Shown piece after piece: positions 7,510 to 16,162 of a stretch of 64,000 nt of DNA. The stretch's first letter is position 1; every line of letters starts with the position of its first letter. Source of the DNA: Methylobacterium sp. J-090 (lineage in GTDB: Bacteria; Pseudomonadota; Alphaproteobacteria; Rhizobiales; Beijerinckiaceae); assembly GCF_022829345.1 (NCBI RefSeq), contig NZ_JAKSXV010000031.1, forward strand, positions 1 to 64,000, in the 5' to 3' direction. The translations under genes and the position numbers were made by a program. The notes under the pieces were generated by a model that did not search any database, was not told the origin of the DNA, and saw nothing but the letters and a program-made list of their open reading frames with translations.

Positions 7510-8652
7510 TCAGCCGCGGGTGCCCCAGCGGGTGCCCATCCGGCTCGGCCGGGTGGCGTCGGGGCCGAGCGCCGGGCCGCTCGGCTTCGATGGCGCGTAG
7601 GGCACCGGAGCCAGGGTCTCGGGCACCTCGGATTCGGCCGCGACGCGGGGCTTGGCGAACTGGCCGGCCTTGCGGAAGGTCCAGAGGTAGCCCGGCACCA
7701 CCGCTTCCATGGTGGTGGGCTGGAGGCCGATCCCTTCCAGGGTGCGCCCCTCCGCCTTGGCCGCCTCGGAGACGACGTTGTCGGATTGCAGCAGGGTGAC
7801 CTGATCGCGGGTGAGCTTGAGGGAATCCGGCAGCAGGCCGAGGGTGAGGGTATCGACGATCTCCAGCGCCCGTGCCTGGAGTCGGGCGACGGGCAGGGGC
7901 AGGTCGAGGACCTTGCGGCGGCGCATGGTGACCGTGAGCATGTAGCGCACGAGGGCCTCCAGGGTGGCGACCTCGGGGCCGCCGAGCTCGTATACCCGGC
8001 CCGCCGGCACACGGCCCTCCACGGCGCGGGTCACCGCCTCGGCGACGTCGCCGACGTAGACGGGTTGGAACCGGCTCTGGGCGCCGGCGAGCGGCAGCAC
8101 CGGCAGGACGGTGGTCAGGGCCGCGAAGCGGTTGAAGAAGCTGTCGCCCGGGCCGAACACCAGGGACGGGCGCAGGATCGCGTGGTCCCCGCCCGCCTCG
8201 CGGATGCGGTCCTCGCCCAGGGCCTTGGTGCGGGCATAGGCCGAAGGCGAATCGGCGTCCGCCCCGATGGCCGAGACGTGGACGAGGGGCGCCCCGATGG
8301 CGGCCGCCGCGCGGGCGATCTCGCCGGCGCCCTCGGCCTGGAGGCGGGCGAAGCTCTGGCGGCCGGTCTCCTGCAGGATGCCGACGAGGTTGACTACCAC
8401 GTCCGAGCCGTGGACCGCCGCCGCGATGGATTCCGGATACCGCAGGTTGGCCTGCACGGCGACGATCTGGCCGACCTTGCCGAGCGGCTGGAGGAACAGG
8501 GCCAGATCGGGCCGGCGCACGGCGACCCGGATGCGGTAGCCGCGCTTGGCGAGCGCCCGGACCACGTGGCGGCCGAGGAAGCCGGAGCCACCGAACACCG
8601 TGACGAGCTGGTCGGCGGGGCGGGTGAGGGGAAGGGTCTCGAAGCCGGTCAT
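7510..8652 (-). CDS. Complex I NDUFA9-subunit-like NAD(P)-binding protein
   Basis: 380 residues, atypical/extended SDR fold with the nucleotide-binding glycine motif GGSGFLG at about residues 21-27 and a YxxxK-like YARTK. The family contains NDUFA9, an accessory subunit of mitochondrial complex I, and bacterial proteins thought to bind NADPH at the membrane. The C-terminal 60 residues are proline-rich and probably disordered. First gene of a likely operon with crcB. Role in complex I assembly is known only for the mitochondrial relative. Confidence 0.85.
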   Translation of the reverse strand: MTGFETLPLTRPADQLVTVFGGSGFLGRHVVRALAKRGYRIRVAVRRPDLALFLQPLGKVGQIVAVQANLRYPESIAAAVHGSDVVVNLVGILQETGRQSFARLQAEGAGEIARAAAAIGAPLVHVSAIGADADSPSAYARTKALGEDRIREAGGDHAILRPSLVFGPGDSFFNRFAALTTVLPVLPLAGAQSRFQPVYVGDVAEAVTRAVEGRVPAGRVYELGGPEVATLEALVRYMLTVTMRRRKVLDLPLPVARLQARALEIVDTLTLGLLPDSLKLTRDQVTLLQSDNVVSEAAKAEGRTLEGIGLQPTTMEAVVPGYLWTFRKAGQFAKPRVAAESEVPETLAPVPYAPSKPSGPALGPDATRPSRMGTRWGTRG

Positions 8653-8802
8653 CGCGCTCTTAAGGTCTCGAAAAGCGTCCCCGGCGCGCCCTGCCGCGCC
8701 CCTGATCGGGGCACGGGTCCGCGCCGGTCCTCGACGGGTGCCGAAACCGGTCAGCCCCGACGGGGACTATCTAGAACAGTTCCGGCCGGTGGGCGAGCCG
8801 CT

Positions 8803-9519
8803 TCAGCGCAGGTGCGCCTGCGTCTCGGGCGGAGCGAGGGGGGTGCGCCGGCTCAGGCCCTTGTGGACGTGGACCATCAGGACGATGCCGAAGAGGGGGG
8901 TGAGGAGGTTGAGGACCGGCACCACCATGAGGCCGGCCAGGAGCGCCCCGGCGGTGAGGGTGGTCAGCCCGTGATGGCGGCGCATGGCGCCCGCCTCGTC
9001 CATGGGCCGGAAGCGCCCGGCGGCGAGCTCGAAATACTCCCGCGAGAGCAGGTAGGCGTTGGCGCCGAAGAACGCGACGAGATTCACGCCCGGCACGAAG
9101 AACAGGATCAGGGCGACGAGGTTCACCAGGAGGGCGAGGCCGGCGAAGCGCACGGCGTAGAGCATCGCCCGGCCGAGCGGCAGGGCGGTGCCCGGCGGAT
9201 CGTGCGGAAAATCCGTGTGCTCGACGATCTCGGCCGCGTCGTCGAGGAAGAAGCCCGCCACCAGGATCGAGATGGCCGGCATCACGTAGGCGAGGCCGAC
9301 GAACAGGCCCGCACCGGCGAAGAACACCGCCAGGGTATCGAGGAAGGGATAGTCCACCGAGAGGTGATGCTGGGACAGGAACCAGTTGATCGCCCGGGTG
9401 AGCCCGGCCCAGACTAACACGAGGAGGCCGATGGTGAGCCCGAGGGACTTCCATAGGATCGCCCGCAGGGGCGGCGAGAAGACCTGCCGGAGGGCGGCGA
9501 AGGCAGCCTTGAACAGCAT
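8803..9519 (-). CDS. CysZ/EI24-family inner membrane protein
   Basis: 238 residues with about four to five hydrophobic segments, matching the EI24/CysZ family (CysZ imports sulfate in enteric bacteria; other members have unknown roles). I started at the ATG at 9519, where the amphipathic N-terminus MLFKAAFAALRQVF begins; the frame is open far upstream only as an antisense frame of the next genes. It lies about 6.6 kb from the sulfate importer operon, so a role in sulfate uptake is possible but unproven. Confidence 0.8.
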   Translation of the reverse strand: MLFKAAFAALRQVFSPPLRAILWKSLGLTIGLLVLVWAGLTRAINWFLSQHHLSVDYPFLDTLAVFFAGAGLFVGLAYVMPAISILVAGFFLDDAAEIVEHTDFPHDPPGTALPLGRAMLYAVRFAGLALLVNLVALILFFVPGVNLVAFFGANAYLLSREYFELAAGRFRPMDEAGAMRRHHGLTTLTAGALLAGLMVVPVLNLLTPLFGIVLMVHVHKGLSRRTPLAPPETQAHLR

Positions 9520-9717
9520 GACCGTTGCAAATCCCGTGGTCGCGTCGATGGGTGCCGGGCGTCGCCCCCGCCGCCCATTGCCGGAGGTTTTGGCGGCGCG
9601 CGCCGGCGGACGCAAGGGCGTCCGGGCAAGCATGGGTGTCCCCGCACGGGCCGATCCTCCGCAGCCATCGCCCCTCCCGGCGCGTTCGGAACCAGGCAGC
9701 CCACCGGAGCGGACATC

Positions 9718-10665
9718 ATGCGCGCCCTGATCCTCACCCTCGCGATCGCGATCGGCATCCTGCCGGCGCGCGCCCACGAGTCCGGGACGGCCGGACTCTG
9801 GAGCAAAGCCGCACCGGCTCCCGCCCCGCGCTCGGAAGTGGCCGTCGCCGAACGCGCGGGCCGGGCCTACGTGATCGGCGATTACAACGGGGCGACCGGG
9901 CTGCTCATCCACGATCCGGCGACGGGCGGGTGGCGGACGGGCGCGCCGTTCCCCACACCCATCCACCACGCCATGGCGGCGGGGCATGGCGACCACGTCT
10001 ACGTGTTCGGCGGCTATCGCGCCGGCTGGCGCGCGAGCGACCGGGTCTGGGCCTACGATCCGAAGGCCGATGCCTGGAGCCCGCGCGCGCCGATGCCCTC
10101 GGTCCGCGCCGCCGGCGGGGCGGCGGTGATCGATGGCCGCATCCATCTCGTCGGCGGCAGCGTCTCGGGCGGCGCCAACGCGTCGGGCCACCCGGTCTAC
10201 GATCCGGCGCGCGATTCCTGGAGCGAGGCCGCGCCCCTGCCGACCCGGCGCGACCACCTCGCCGTCCAGGCGCTGGACGGTCACCTCGTCGCAATCGGCG
10301 GGCGGATCGACGGCGACCCGGACCGCAACCTCGCCGTCACCGAGATCTACGACCCGGCCACCGATTCGTGGCGGACGGGGGCACCGATGCCGACGGCCCG
10401 CAGCGGCGCCGCCTCGGCGGTCCTCGGCGGGCAGATCTTCGTGATGGGGGGCGAATCGAACGCCCGCACCTTCGGCGCCGTGGAGGCCTACGATCCGGCC
10501 CGGGATGCCTGGACCCGGCGCACGCCCCTGCCGACGCCGCGTCACGGCTTCGGGGCCATCGTCCATGCCGGGCGCATCCACACCCTGGTGGGCAGCCCGA
10601 CGCCGGGGGGCGACCGCTCGGGCCTCGTCGAGGTGTTCGACCCCGGGGACTGGGCTCGGCGTTGA
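9718..10665 (+). CDS. Exported Kelch-repeat beta-propeller protein
   Basis: 315 residues: signal peptide (about 1-20, ending ARAHE), then about six Kelch blades. Repeats show the double glycine (VFGGY, LVGGS, AIGGR, VMGGE), followed 15-20 residues later by YDPxxDxW. This is the six-blade type found in periplasmic Kelch proteins such as N-acetylneuraminate epimerase, but there is no evidence for that substrate. No partner gene is apparent. A hairpin follows the stop codon. Confidence 0.85.
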   Translation: MRALILTLAIAIGILPARAHESGTAGLWSKAAPAPAPRSEVAVAERAGRAYVIGDYNGATGLLIHDPATGGWRTGAPFPTPIHHAMAAGHGDHVYVFGGYRAGWRASDRVWAYDPKADAWSPRAPMPSVRAAGGAAVIDGRIHLVGGSVSGGANASGHPVYDPARDSWSEAAPLPTRRDHLAVQALDGHLVAIGGRIDGDPDRNLAVTEIYDPATDSWRTGAPMPTARSGAASAVLGGQIFVMGGESNARTFGAVEAYDPARDAWTRRTPLPTPRHGFGAIVHAGRIHTLVGSPTPGGDRSGLVEVFDPGDWARR

Positions 10666-10687
10666 CGCGGGTGCGTTGCCGCGCCGC

Positions 10688-10708
10688 GCCGGCCTCTGGT
10701 AGGCCGGC
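10688..10708 (+). terminator. Hairpin after the Kelch gene
   Basis: Perfect 8-bp stem GCCGGCCT / AGGCCGGC around a 5-base loop, 22 bp after the Kelch stop and just before the amine oxidase gene. There is no following T tract, so it may act as a weak or factor-assisted terminator. Confidence 0.45.
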
Positions 10709-10735
10709 CCTCCCACCCGAGCCCCGGACCCCACG

Positions 10736-12070
10736 ATGCGCAGACCCGAGCACGACAGCCTGCCGCCCAGCATCGCACCGCGCTTCGTCCCCCTACCGGC
10801 CGAGCCGGAGGTGATCGTGATCGGCGCGGGTGCGGCCGGGATCGCGGCGGCGCGCGAACTCGACCGGGCCGGCATCGCCGTGGCGGTGCTGGAAGCCCGC
10901 GGCCGCGTCGGCGGACGGGTAGCGACGGCCACCCTGCGCGGCCACGCCGTCGATCTCGGCGCCCATTGGCTCCATGCGGGACCGATCAATCCCCTGGTGC
11001 GGCTCGGCGAGGCACGCGGCGAGCCCCTACGGATCGCCGCCCAGGAGAGCCATGTCCGGGTCGGGCGCCGGCCCGGACGGCCGTCCGAGGCCGCAGCCCT
11101 CGGACGCGCCTTCGCGGCGGCCGACCGGGCCATGAGCGACGGAGCCGCGCGCGGCGGGCCGGACCGGCCCGCCGCCAGCGCCCTGCCGCCGGGGCTCGGG
11201 CCCTGGGGCCGGCGGGTGGAACGGGTCCACGGCCTCGTCTCGGGCCGGCCGCTCCGGGAGGTCTCCCTCCAGGATTTTCCCAGCATGGAGTACGGCGACA
11301 ACCGCTTCATCGCCGGCGGCTACGGCGGCTACCTCGCCCGCCTCGCCCAGGGGCTCCCCATCGCCCTGGACACGCCGGTGACCGGACTCGACTGGACCGG
11401 GCCGGGCGTGCGCGTCGCGTGCGCCGGCGGCAGGATCCTCGACGCCAAGGCCGTGATCGTGACGATCCCCACCATGGCCTTACGGAACGCGTCCCTGTTC
11501 GCCCCGGCCCTGCCGCCGGCGGTGACGGCGGCCATCGACGGCTTCTCCATCGGACTCTACGAGCACGCCGTGCTGCACTGGCCGTCCTGCCCGTTCCGGG
11601 GAAACGACCGCCTCGCCAGCCTCGTCGGCGGGCACCATCCCGTCCCGGGGCTCCTCACCCGCATCGACGGCACACCGTTCCACTACTTCGAACTCGATTC
11701 CGCAATGACAGCCGCCCTCGACGCGCGACGGGCCGGGCCGGACGGGGCGCGGCGCCTGGTCCGGCGGGCCCTGGAACAGCATTTCGGCGCGCGCGCCCTC
11801 CACGACCTGTCGATCCCGGTGGTCAGCGAATGGCGCCACGATCCGTGGTCACGCGGTTCCTGGGCGGTGGTGCCGCCGGGCCATGCCGGCGCCCGCCAGG
11901 CGTTGCAGGCGCCCGTAGGGGAGCGGATCTGGTTCGCCGGCGAGGCCCTGTCGCGCCTGCAATGGGGCACGGCCGGGGGCGCCTACGCGGAGGGCATGCG
12001 GGCCGGGATGGAGGTGACCGTCCATCTTCGCCGGACCGCGGAGCGGACCCGGACGCCCGATGCGGCGTGA
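10736..12070 (+). CDS. Flavin-dependent amine oxidase family protein
   Basis: 444 residues. The FAD-binding GxGxxG is at about 30-35 (VIGAGAAG), followed by an acidic residue in VLEARGRVGGR, the GG doublet typical of the monoamine oxidase/phytoene desaturase superfamily. The second FAD region at the C-terminus is present (RIWFAGEALS...GTAGGAYAEGMRAG). The substrate, probably a primary or polyamine, is not determined by sequence. No signal peptide. Lies 70 bp after the Kelch gene on the same strand with a hairpin between. Confidence 0.87.
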   Translation: MRRPEHDSLPPSIAPRFVPLPAEPEVIVIGAGAAGIAAARELDRAGIAVAVLEARGRVGGRVATATLRGHAVDLGAHWLHAGPINPLVRLGEARGEPLRIAAQESHVRVGRRPGRPSEAAALGRAFAAADRAMSDGAARGGPDRPAASALPPGLGPWGRRVERVHGLVSGRPLREVSLQDFPSMEYGDNRFIAGGYGGYLARLAQGLPIALDTPVTGLDWTGPGVRVACAGGRILDAKAVIVTIPTMALRNASLFAPALPPAVTAAIDGFSIGLYEHAVLHWPSCPFRGNDRLASLVGGHHPVPGLLTRIDGTPFHYFELDSAMTAALDARRAGPDGARRLVRRALEQHFGARALHDLSIPVVSEWRHDPWSRGSWAVVPPGHAGARQALQAPVGERIWFAGEALSRLQWGTAGGAYAEGMRAGMEVTVHLRRTAERTRTPDAA

Positions 12071-12103
12071 GCGTCGGGCGGCTTCACTCGCCGGGCCACG
12101 GCG

Positions 12104-12353
12104 TCAAGACGATTCGGATGCTGCGGCGACGGGCGGCGCGCGATCGCCCGATGTGTCGTGCCGGACTTCTCGCAGGGCGCAATCCAGGCGAACCAGCGCC
12201 GCCTCGATCCTGTCCGGCAGCGCGACATCGTCCACGGGCGGAAACGCATCGGCCAAAGCCCGGTCGACGCCCGTTCGAAACGGGGTCCGGTGACATGTGT
12301 CGGATCGCGGCGTCCAGATTCGCGAGGAAAACGCTGTCATCTCGGCCGCTCAC
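12104..12353 (-). pseudogene. NepR-like anti-sigma factor gene, apparently frameshifted
   Basis: The C-terminal frame encodes LADAFPPVDDVALPDR followed by IEAALVRLD. This matches NepR's two helices (L-R-x-x-Y, then V-P-D-R-F-x-x-L-L-x-x-L-D) with identical spacing. NepR sequesters the general stress sigma factor EcfG. The best N-terminus is in another frame: a GTG at 12353 overlaps the stop of the upstream gene (GTGA) and gives SGRDDSVFLANLDAAIRH. The two frames join only by removing one base near 12268-12275. An ATG at 12340 does open the C-terminal frame directly, but through unlikely sequence (Trp, Cys, His, poor codons). So either a recent frameshift, a sequencing error, or a shortened intact gene. 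No phyR or ecfG is nearby. Confidence 0.5.
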
Positions 12354-12586
12354 TTCAATTTCAGAACATCTCTCAAGGGAAACGTGGCACGTACCACATT
12401 GTTCTCATCGGTAATTTCGAAGATCTGCCCGTTCACCTCTTCACCCCCATGGAGCTTCGACGCGAGGATCTCGCGCGCGGCCAGAACAGCCTCACGACAA
12501 GCGGCCTCGACATTTGGGAAGATGCCTCCTTCCTCGTCTTCAATGAGGAAATCACCATCGCGAATGTGCAGGAAGAACCGGGGCAT
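12350..12586 (-). CDS. DUF6894 family small protein
   Basis: 78 residues starting MPRFFLHIRDGDFLIEDEEG, the hallmark opening of the DUF6894 family common in Methylobacterium and other Rhizobiales. A helical middle (AACREAVLAAREILASKL) and a beta-rich end (QIFEITDENNVVRATFPL) follow. Function unknown. The stop codon overlaps the GTG of the NepR-like reading frame, so the two may be co-translated. I prefer the ATG at 12586 to a TTG two codons earlier. Confidence 0.8.
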   Translation of the reverse strand: MPRFFLHIRDGDFLIEDEEGGIFPNVEAACREAVLAAREILASKLHGGEEVNGQIFEITDENNVVRATFPLRDVLKLK

Positions 12587-12750
12587 CGCCAATCAACGCC
12601 GAACATCACTTCGTGTTGCCGTACGATAGCGCGCGGTGACCCTTAATTATCACCGATGATGCAGACCACGCGGGTGGCAGCGACCATCCGCCGGCCCTGA
12701 CGACCCCGACGGACGACCGGGATCATCGCAAGGGCGTCATACCGAATCCG

Positions 12751-12810
12751 GCCGATCCCTTCGGGATGGCGGAGTTGGGCATCGCTCGGACGCCGCTCCG
12801 AGCGAGCGGA
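12751..12810. repeat. Dispersed palindromic repeat, family 2, copy 1
   Basis: Contains GATCCCTTCGGGATGGCGGA, then a GGGC..TCGCTCGGA block whose end folds on itself (CGCTCGGA / TCCGAGCG around six bases). It is shared with 26189-26243 in the same orientation and 43246-43316 inverted. All three are intergenic and next to gene ends, which suggests a REP-type element. Confidence 0.8.
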
Positions 12811-12817
12811 GGCCGTA

Positions 12818-15322
12818 TCAGGCCGCCGCACGCGCTTCCGGAGCCTCGGAGAAGATCGAGGCGAACCGACTGGGCAGGGTCGCGATCAGGCCATCGACCT
12901 CGGCGCTTGGCCGGCCCGGGCTGAACAGGAAGCCCTGGATGTCGTCGCACCCCCGGGTCCGGAGCATGGCCGCCTGCTCGACGGTCTCGACGCCCTCGGC
13001 CGTGACGGTGATGGACAGTTCGCGGGCGAGCGTCAGGATCGCCTCGATGATCGCCAGGCACTCGTGGCGGGTGCCCATCTCGTTGATGAACGAGCGATCG
13101 ATCTTGATCTTGTCGACGGGAAACCGGATCAGGTAGCTCAGGGACGAGTAGCCCGTGCCGAAATCGTCCAGGGCGATGCGCACGCCGAGCCCCTGCAGTT
13201 CCTTCAGGTTCGAGACGGTGGTGCCGTTCATCTCGAAGAACACCGACTCGGTGATCTCGAGTTCGAGGCGTTCGGGCGCGAGGCCGCTGGCCTCGAGGGC
13301 CTGGAACACGTCGAGGACGAAATCGGCGTGGCGGAACTGCGTCGGCGAGATGTTGACGGCGATGCGGATCGGCTCCGGCCAGCGCGCCGCCTCCCTGCAG
13401 GCCTGATGCAGCACCCAGCGCCCGATCACCGCGATCAGGCCCGAGGCCTCGGCGACGGGAATGAAGTCGGCCGGCGAGACCGAGCCGCCGGATCTGCGAT
13501 TCCAGCGCAGCAGGGCCTCGAAGCCCCGCACCTCGCCCGCCGCGAGACCGACGAGGGGCTGATAGTGCAGGCTCAACTCATCCTGGACGATGGCGCGCTT
13601 GAGATCGACTTCGAGGTCCCGGCGCTTGAGCACGGAGGCTTCGAGGTCGGGGGTGAATTCCGATACCTCGCCCCGGCCGGCGGCCTTGGCCCGGTAGAGG
13701 GCGAGATCCGCCCGACCCAGCAGGGTCTCCGGCGTCGTGGCATCGTTCGGCGCGAGGGCGAAGCCGATGCTGACGCCGATCTCCACCTGCACGCCGTCGA
13801 TGATGTAGGGAACGCTGATCTGCCCGATCACGGCGCGGGCCAGGGCCGAGGCGTCGTCCGCGTCGGCGCAGGGGTGCAGGATGGCGAACTCGTCGCCGCC
13901 GAGGCGCGCCACGAGGTCGCCGGGCCGGACCAGGGCGCTCAGCCGGGTGGCCACCTGGATCAGGAGCGCGTCCCCCAGGGCATGGCCGAAGGTGTCGTTG
14001 ACGATCTTGAAGCCGTCGAGATCGAGATAGAGCAGCGCGCAGGGCATGCCCGTCCGCTCCGCCCGCTCGCATTCCATGGAGGCCAGGTCCTGGAACAGGG
14101 CCCGGTTGGCGAGGCCGGTCAGGGCATCGTAGCTCGCGAGATACGCGATCCGCGCCTCGGATTGGCGGGCGGCGGTGATGTCGGTGCCGACGCCGCGAAA
14201 GCCGAGGAAATCGCCCGAGGGGCCGTGGAGGGGCTTGCCGCTCAGGCGCCACCATTGCGCCGCTCCGGCGATGGTCACCTCGACGACGCGCTCGCGAAAA
14301 GCCTGGCGCCTGCCCACGAGGGCGACGAGTTCGGACACCGCCTGGCTCGAGCCGGCGTCGAGGATCTCCGCACCGGAGAGCTTCGTGCCGCGAAGGAGGC
14401 TTTCGAACGGGGCATCCCGAAGCTGCGTCGGGGATTTCCCTGAGATCTGGACAAGGCGTTGCGAGACGTTCTGGAGCCGGCCGTCCGGGCCGGTCTCCCA
14501 CAGCCACGCGCTGGCGTTCTCGGTGAAATCGTTGAGGAGGAGGCCGATGGTCTCGTTCTGCTCGGCGACCCGGAGGCGAGCGACGATGCGTCCCGTCGAG
14601 AGGCGCGCCATGCGTCCGGTGGTGAACAGAACGAAGCTGGCATAGATCACGAACAGGATCGCCAGGACCCGCGAGACGTCGTCGCCACGCGCCACGAGCG
14701 CCAGGAAGCCGCTCATGACCACGGGCAAGGCGAACAGGGTCGCGACATGGCGGATCGGCCCGAGGGCGTAGGCCGTCGTCAGCAGTCCGGCGCACAGGGC
14801 GACGACATAGGTTCCGTGATCGGCATCGGCCCGGACGAACAGGGCCGCCGGCATCGTGGCCCAGGCGAGACCGAGCGTCAGGGCCAGGATGCGCACCGCG
14901 GCATGCGCCGTCTCGACCCGCGTCGCGGACAGGCACGCGCGGCGACAGAACCACACGCCGGCGATGCAGGCCGTCGCCGGCAGCACCGCGCCGGCGAACA
15001 GGGCCAGCAGATACGCGGCCGGGGCATGGCCCCAGAACAACAGCAGGACCGTGGTGGCCGCGACCACGTGGGTCAGGGCGGTGTAGGGCGCGAGGTGCAG
15101 GGTTTCGGCGAGCTGGCCCGTCGCGAGGGCGATCCGGTACCGGTCGGATGGGGCGGTCTGCTCCGCGCCTTCGCCGGACCCGGCGGAATCGAAGGCCTCG
15201 TGCCGGAGTTCGAGCGACCCGGTGTCGGCCGCGGGCACATGCAGACCTCCCCGGAGCGTGGGGGCCGACTCGCCCCCCCGGAAAAGGGCCTCCCAGCGGT
15301 CAGGAGAAGAGGGACTCGGCAT
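12818..15322 (-). CDS. Membrane GGDEF-EAL c-di-GMP signalling protein with PAS domain
   Basis: 834 residues. Order of domains: cytoplasmic N-terminus (1-75), a sensor with about six to seven membrane spans (about 80-240), a PAS domain (about 260-385), GGDEF (about 395-555) and EAL (about 570-815). Both active sites look intact: GGDEF at 475-479, and EAL at 602-604 with DDFGTGYSSLSYL at 719-731 and KIDRSFI at 740-746. It may therefore make and degrade c-di-GMP, with one activity dominant. The terminal motif reads FLFSPGRP. It is transcribed alone, about 840 bp from the sulfate operon on the other side. Confidence 0.93.
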   Translation of the reverse strand: MPSPSSPDRWEALFRGGESAPTLRGGLHVPAADTGSLELRHEAFDSAGSGEGAEQTAPSDRYRIALATGQLAETLHLAPYTALTHVVAATTVLLLFWGHAPAAYLLALFAGAVLPATACIAGVWFCRRACLSATRVETAHAAVRILALTLGLAWATMPAALFVRADADHGTYVVALCAGLLTTAYALGPIRHVATLFALPVVMSGFLALVARGDDVSRVLAILFVIYASFVLFTTGRMARLSTGRIVARLRVAEQNETIGLLLNDFTENASAWLWETGPDGRLQNVSQRLVQISGKSPTQLRDAPFESLLRGTKLSGAEILDAGSSQAVSELVALVGRRQAFRERVVEVTIAGAAQWWRLSGKPLHGPSGDFLGFRGVGTDITAARQSEARIAYLASYDALTGLANRALFQDLASMECERAERTGMPCALLYLDLDGFKIVNDTFGHALGDALLIQVATRLSALVRPGDLVARLGGDEFAILHPCADADDASALARAVIGQISVPYIIDGVQVEIGVSIGFALAPNDATTPETLLGRADLALYRAKAAGRGEVSEFTPDLEASVLKRRDLEVDLKRAIVQDELSLHYQPLVGLAAGEVRGFEALLRWNRRSGGSVSPADFIPVAEASGLIAVIGRWVLHQACREAARWPEPIRIAVNISPTQFRHADFVLDVFQALEASGLAPERLELEITESVFFEMNGTTVSNLKELQGLGVRIALDDFGTGYSSLSYLIRFPVDKIKIDRSFINEMGTRHECLAIIEAILTLARELSITVTAEGVETVEQAAMLRTRGCDDIQGFLFSPGRPSAEVDGLIATLPSRFASIFSEAPEARAAA

Positions 15323-15922
15323 TCGGAAGGTCCCATTCCGTTTTCACGTCCACCGTCCAGCGGGCGGCGACGTACCACCCTAGAGTCCAGTCCTTTGAAG
15401 GATCGTTAAAGGACGGGTGCGGGTCGATCCTGCCGAGAACAGTGATCGAAGCCGGGCCTGGTGTCGGAGACGCAGCGGGAGGCGTCGATGCTTCCGCACC
15501 GACAGAACAGTCCGTATCTCGCGCCTTCTTCGAAGGCATCTTCGACGATGAGAAGCCCGTTTTGACGTGATACTCAAAAACAATTGCAATATGGATCAAA
15601 TATTTTGATCGATGATCCGATCCCGCTCGATCGCCTCTCTTCCACGCAAATCGTGACGTTGGCGCACCATGGCATCAGCTCGCCTTGAGAAATCGCCCGA
15701 TGCTTCCGCTCTAGCCTGCCGAGTGGCTGGCGAGGCTCTTCGCGATGGTTCGAACGGTTTGGGCGAGCTGCCCCGTGGCCGCTGGCCGTCCGGGCCGCCA
15801 GGACCTTCGTTTCGCGCCACGGCCGCGAAACCCCGGCCCGCCGTGCCTTCCCGCGCCACATCGCGATCGGCAGATCGGGGCATCTTGGGGCGACCCTCCG
15901 GCGGCCTGGATCGACTGAAAAT

Positions 15923-15938
15923 GTTCTTCTTGAAGAAC
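15923..15938. promoter_or_regulatory. Perfect palindrome GTTCTTC-N2-GAAGAAC
   Basis: Two perfect 7-bp arms separated by TT, 225-240 bp upstream of the sulfate-binding protein gene and 600 bp upstream of the divergent GGDEF-EAL gene. A dimeric operator of 16 bp is plausible; the regulator is unknown. Confidence 0.4.
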
Positions 15939-16075
15939 GCACCGTTGGAGAAGAGACCAATCTTGGATTCGCTGATCCGGAAAAATTCCTTCCTTCGAAT
16001 GGGGAAGCCCCCCGCATCGCTTGGAGATTCTGTCCGTCAAAGCCATATCCCGCTGCAGCACGGCCCATCGCGCGG

Positions 16076-16100
16076 TTGACAACGTTCGTTATATCGAACG
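16076..16100 (+). promoter_or_regulatory. Candidate promoter and operator of the sulfate uptake operon
   Basis: TTGACA at 16076-16081 matches a -35 element. It is followed directly by CGTTCG (16083-16088), TTATAT (16089-16094) and CGAACG (16095-16100), a perfect palindrome around an AT-rich centre. The site lies about 60 bp upstream of the sbp start codon. A repressor or activator bound there would overlap the promoter. The same CGTTCG/CGAACG halves recur at 21457-21468 in the sulfonate operon. Confidence 0.45.
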
Positions 16101-16162
16101 AAAACCCTGCCGTGGCCCCGTCGATCCGAGGGTCCGCACGGCCCGTTTTCGAGAGGCGACAG

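Larger units (their letters stand above)
15323..16162. other. Long intergenic region between the GGDEF-EAL gene and the sulfate operon
   Basis: Divergent promoter region of about 840 bp with no convincing gene. An open frame at 15300-15599 (minus) overlaps the GGDEF-EAL start and lacks a ribosome-binding site. The region carries two palindromes described separately and a higher A+T content near 15570-15620 and 15915-16000, fitting regulatory DNA. I saw no hallmark of a known structured RNA. Confidence 0.5.

Noticed and set aside
8803..11310. Apparent 835-codon membrane protein
   Set aside because: Only the last 238 codons resemble a protein (the CysZ-like gene). The upstream part is antisense to the Kelch and amine oxidase genes.
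15300..15599. 99-codon frame on the minus strand before the GGDEF-EAL gene
   Set aside because: Overlaps the start of that gene, lacks a ribosome-binding site, has no signal or motif, and contains weak codon choice. Kept only as part of the intergenic description.
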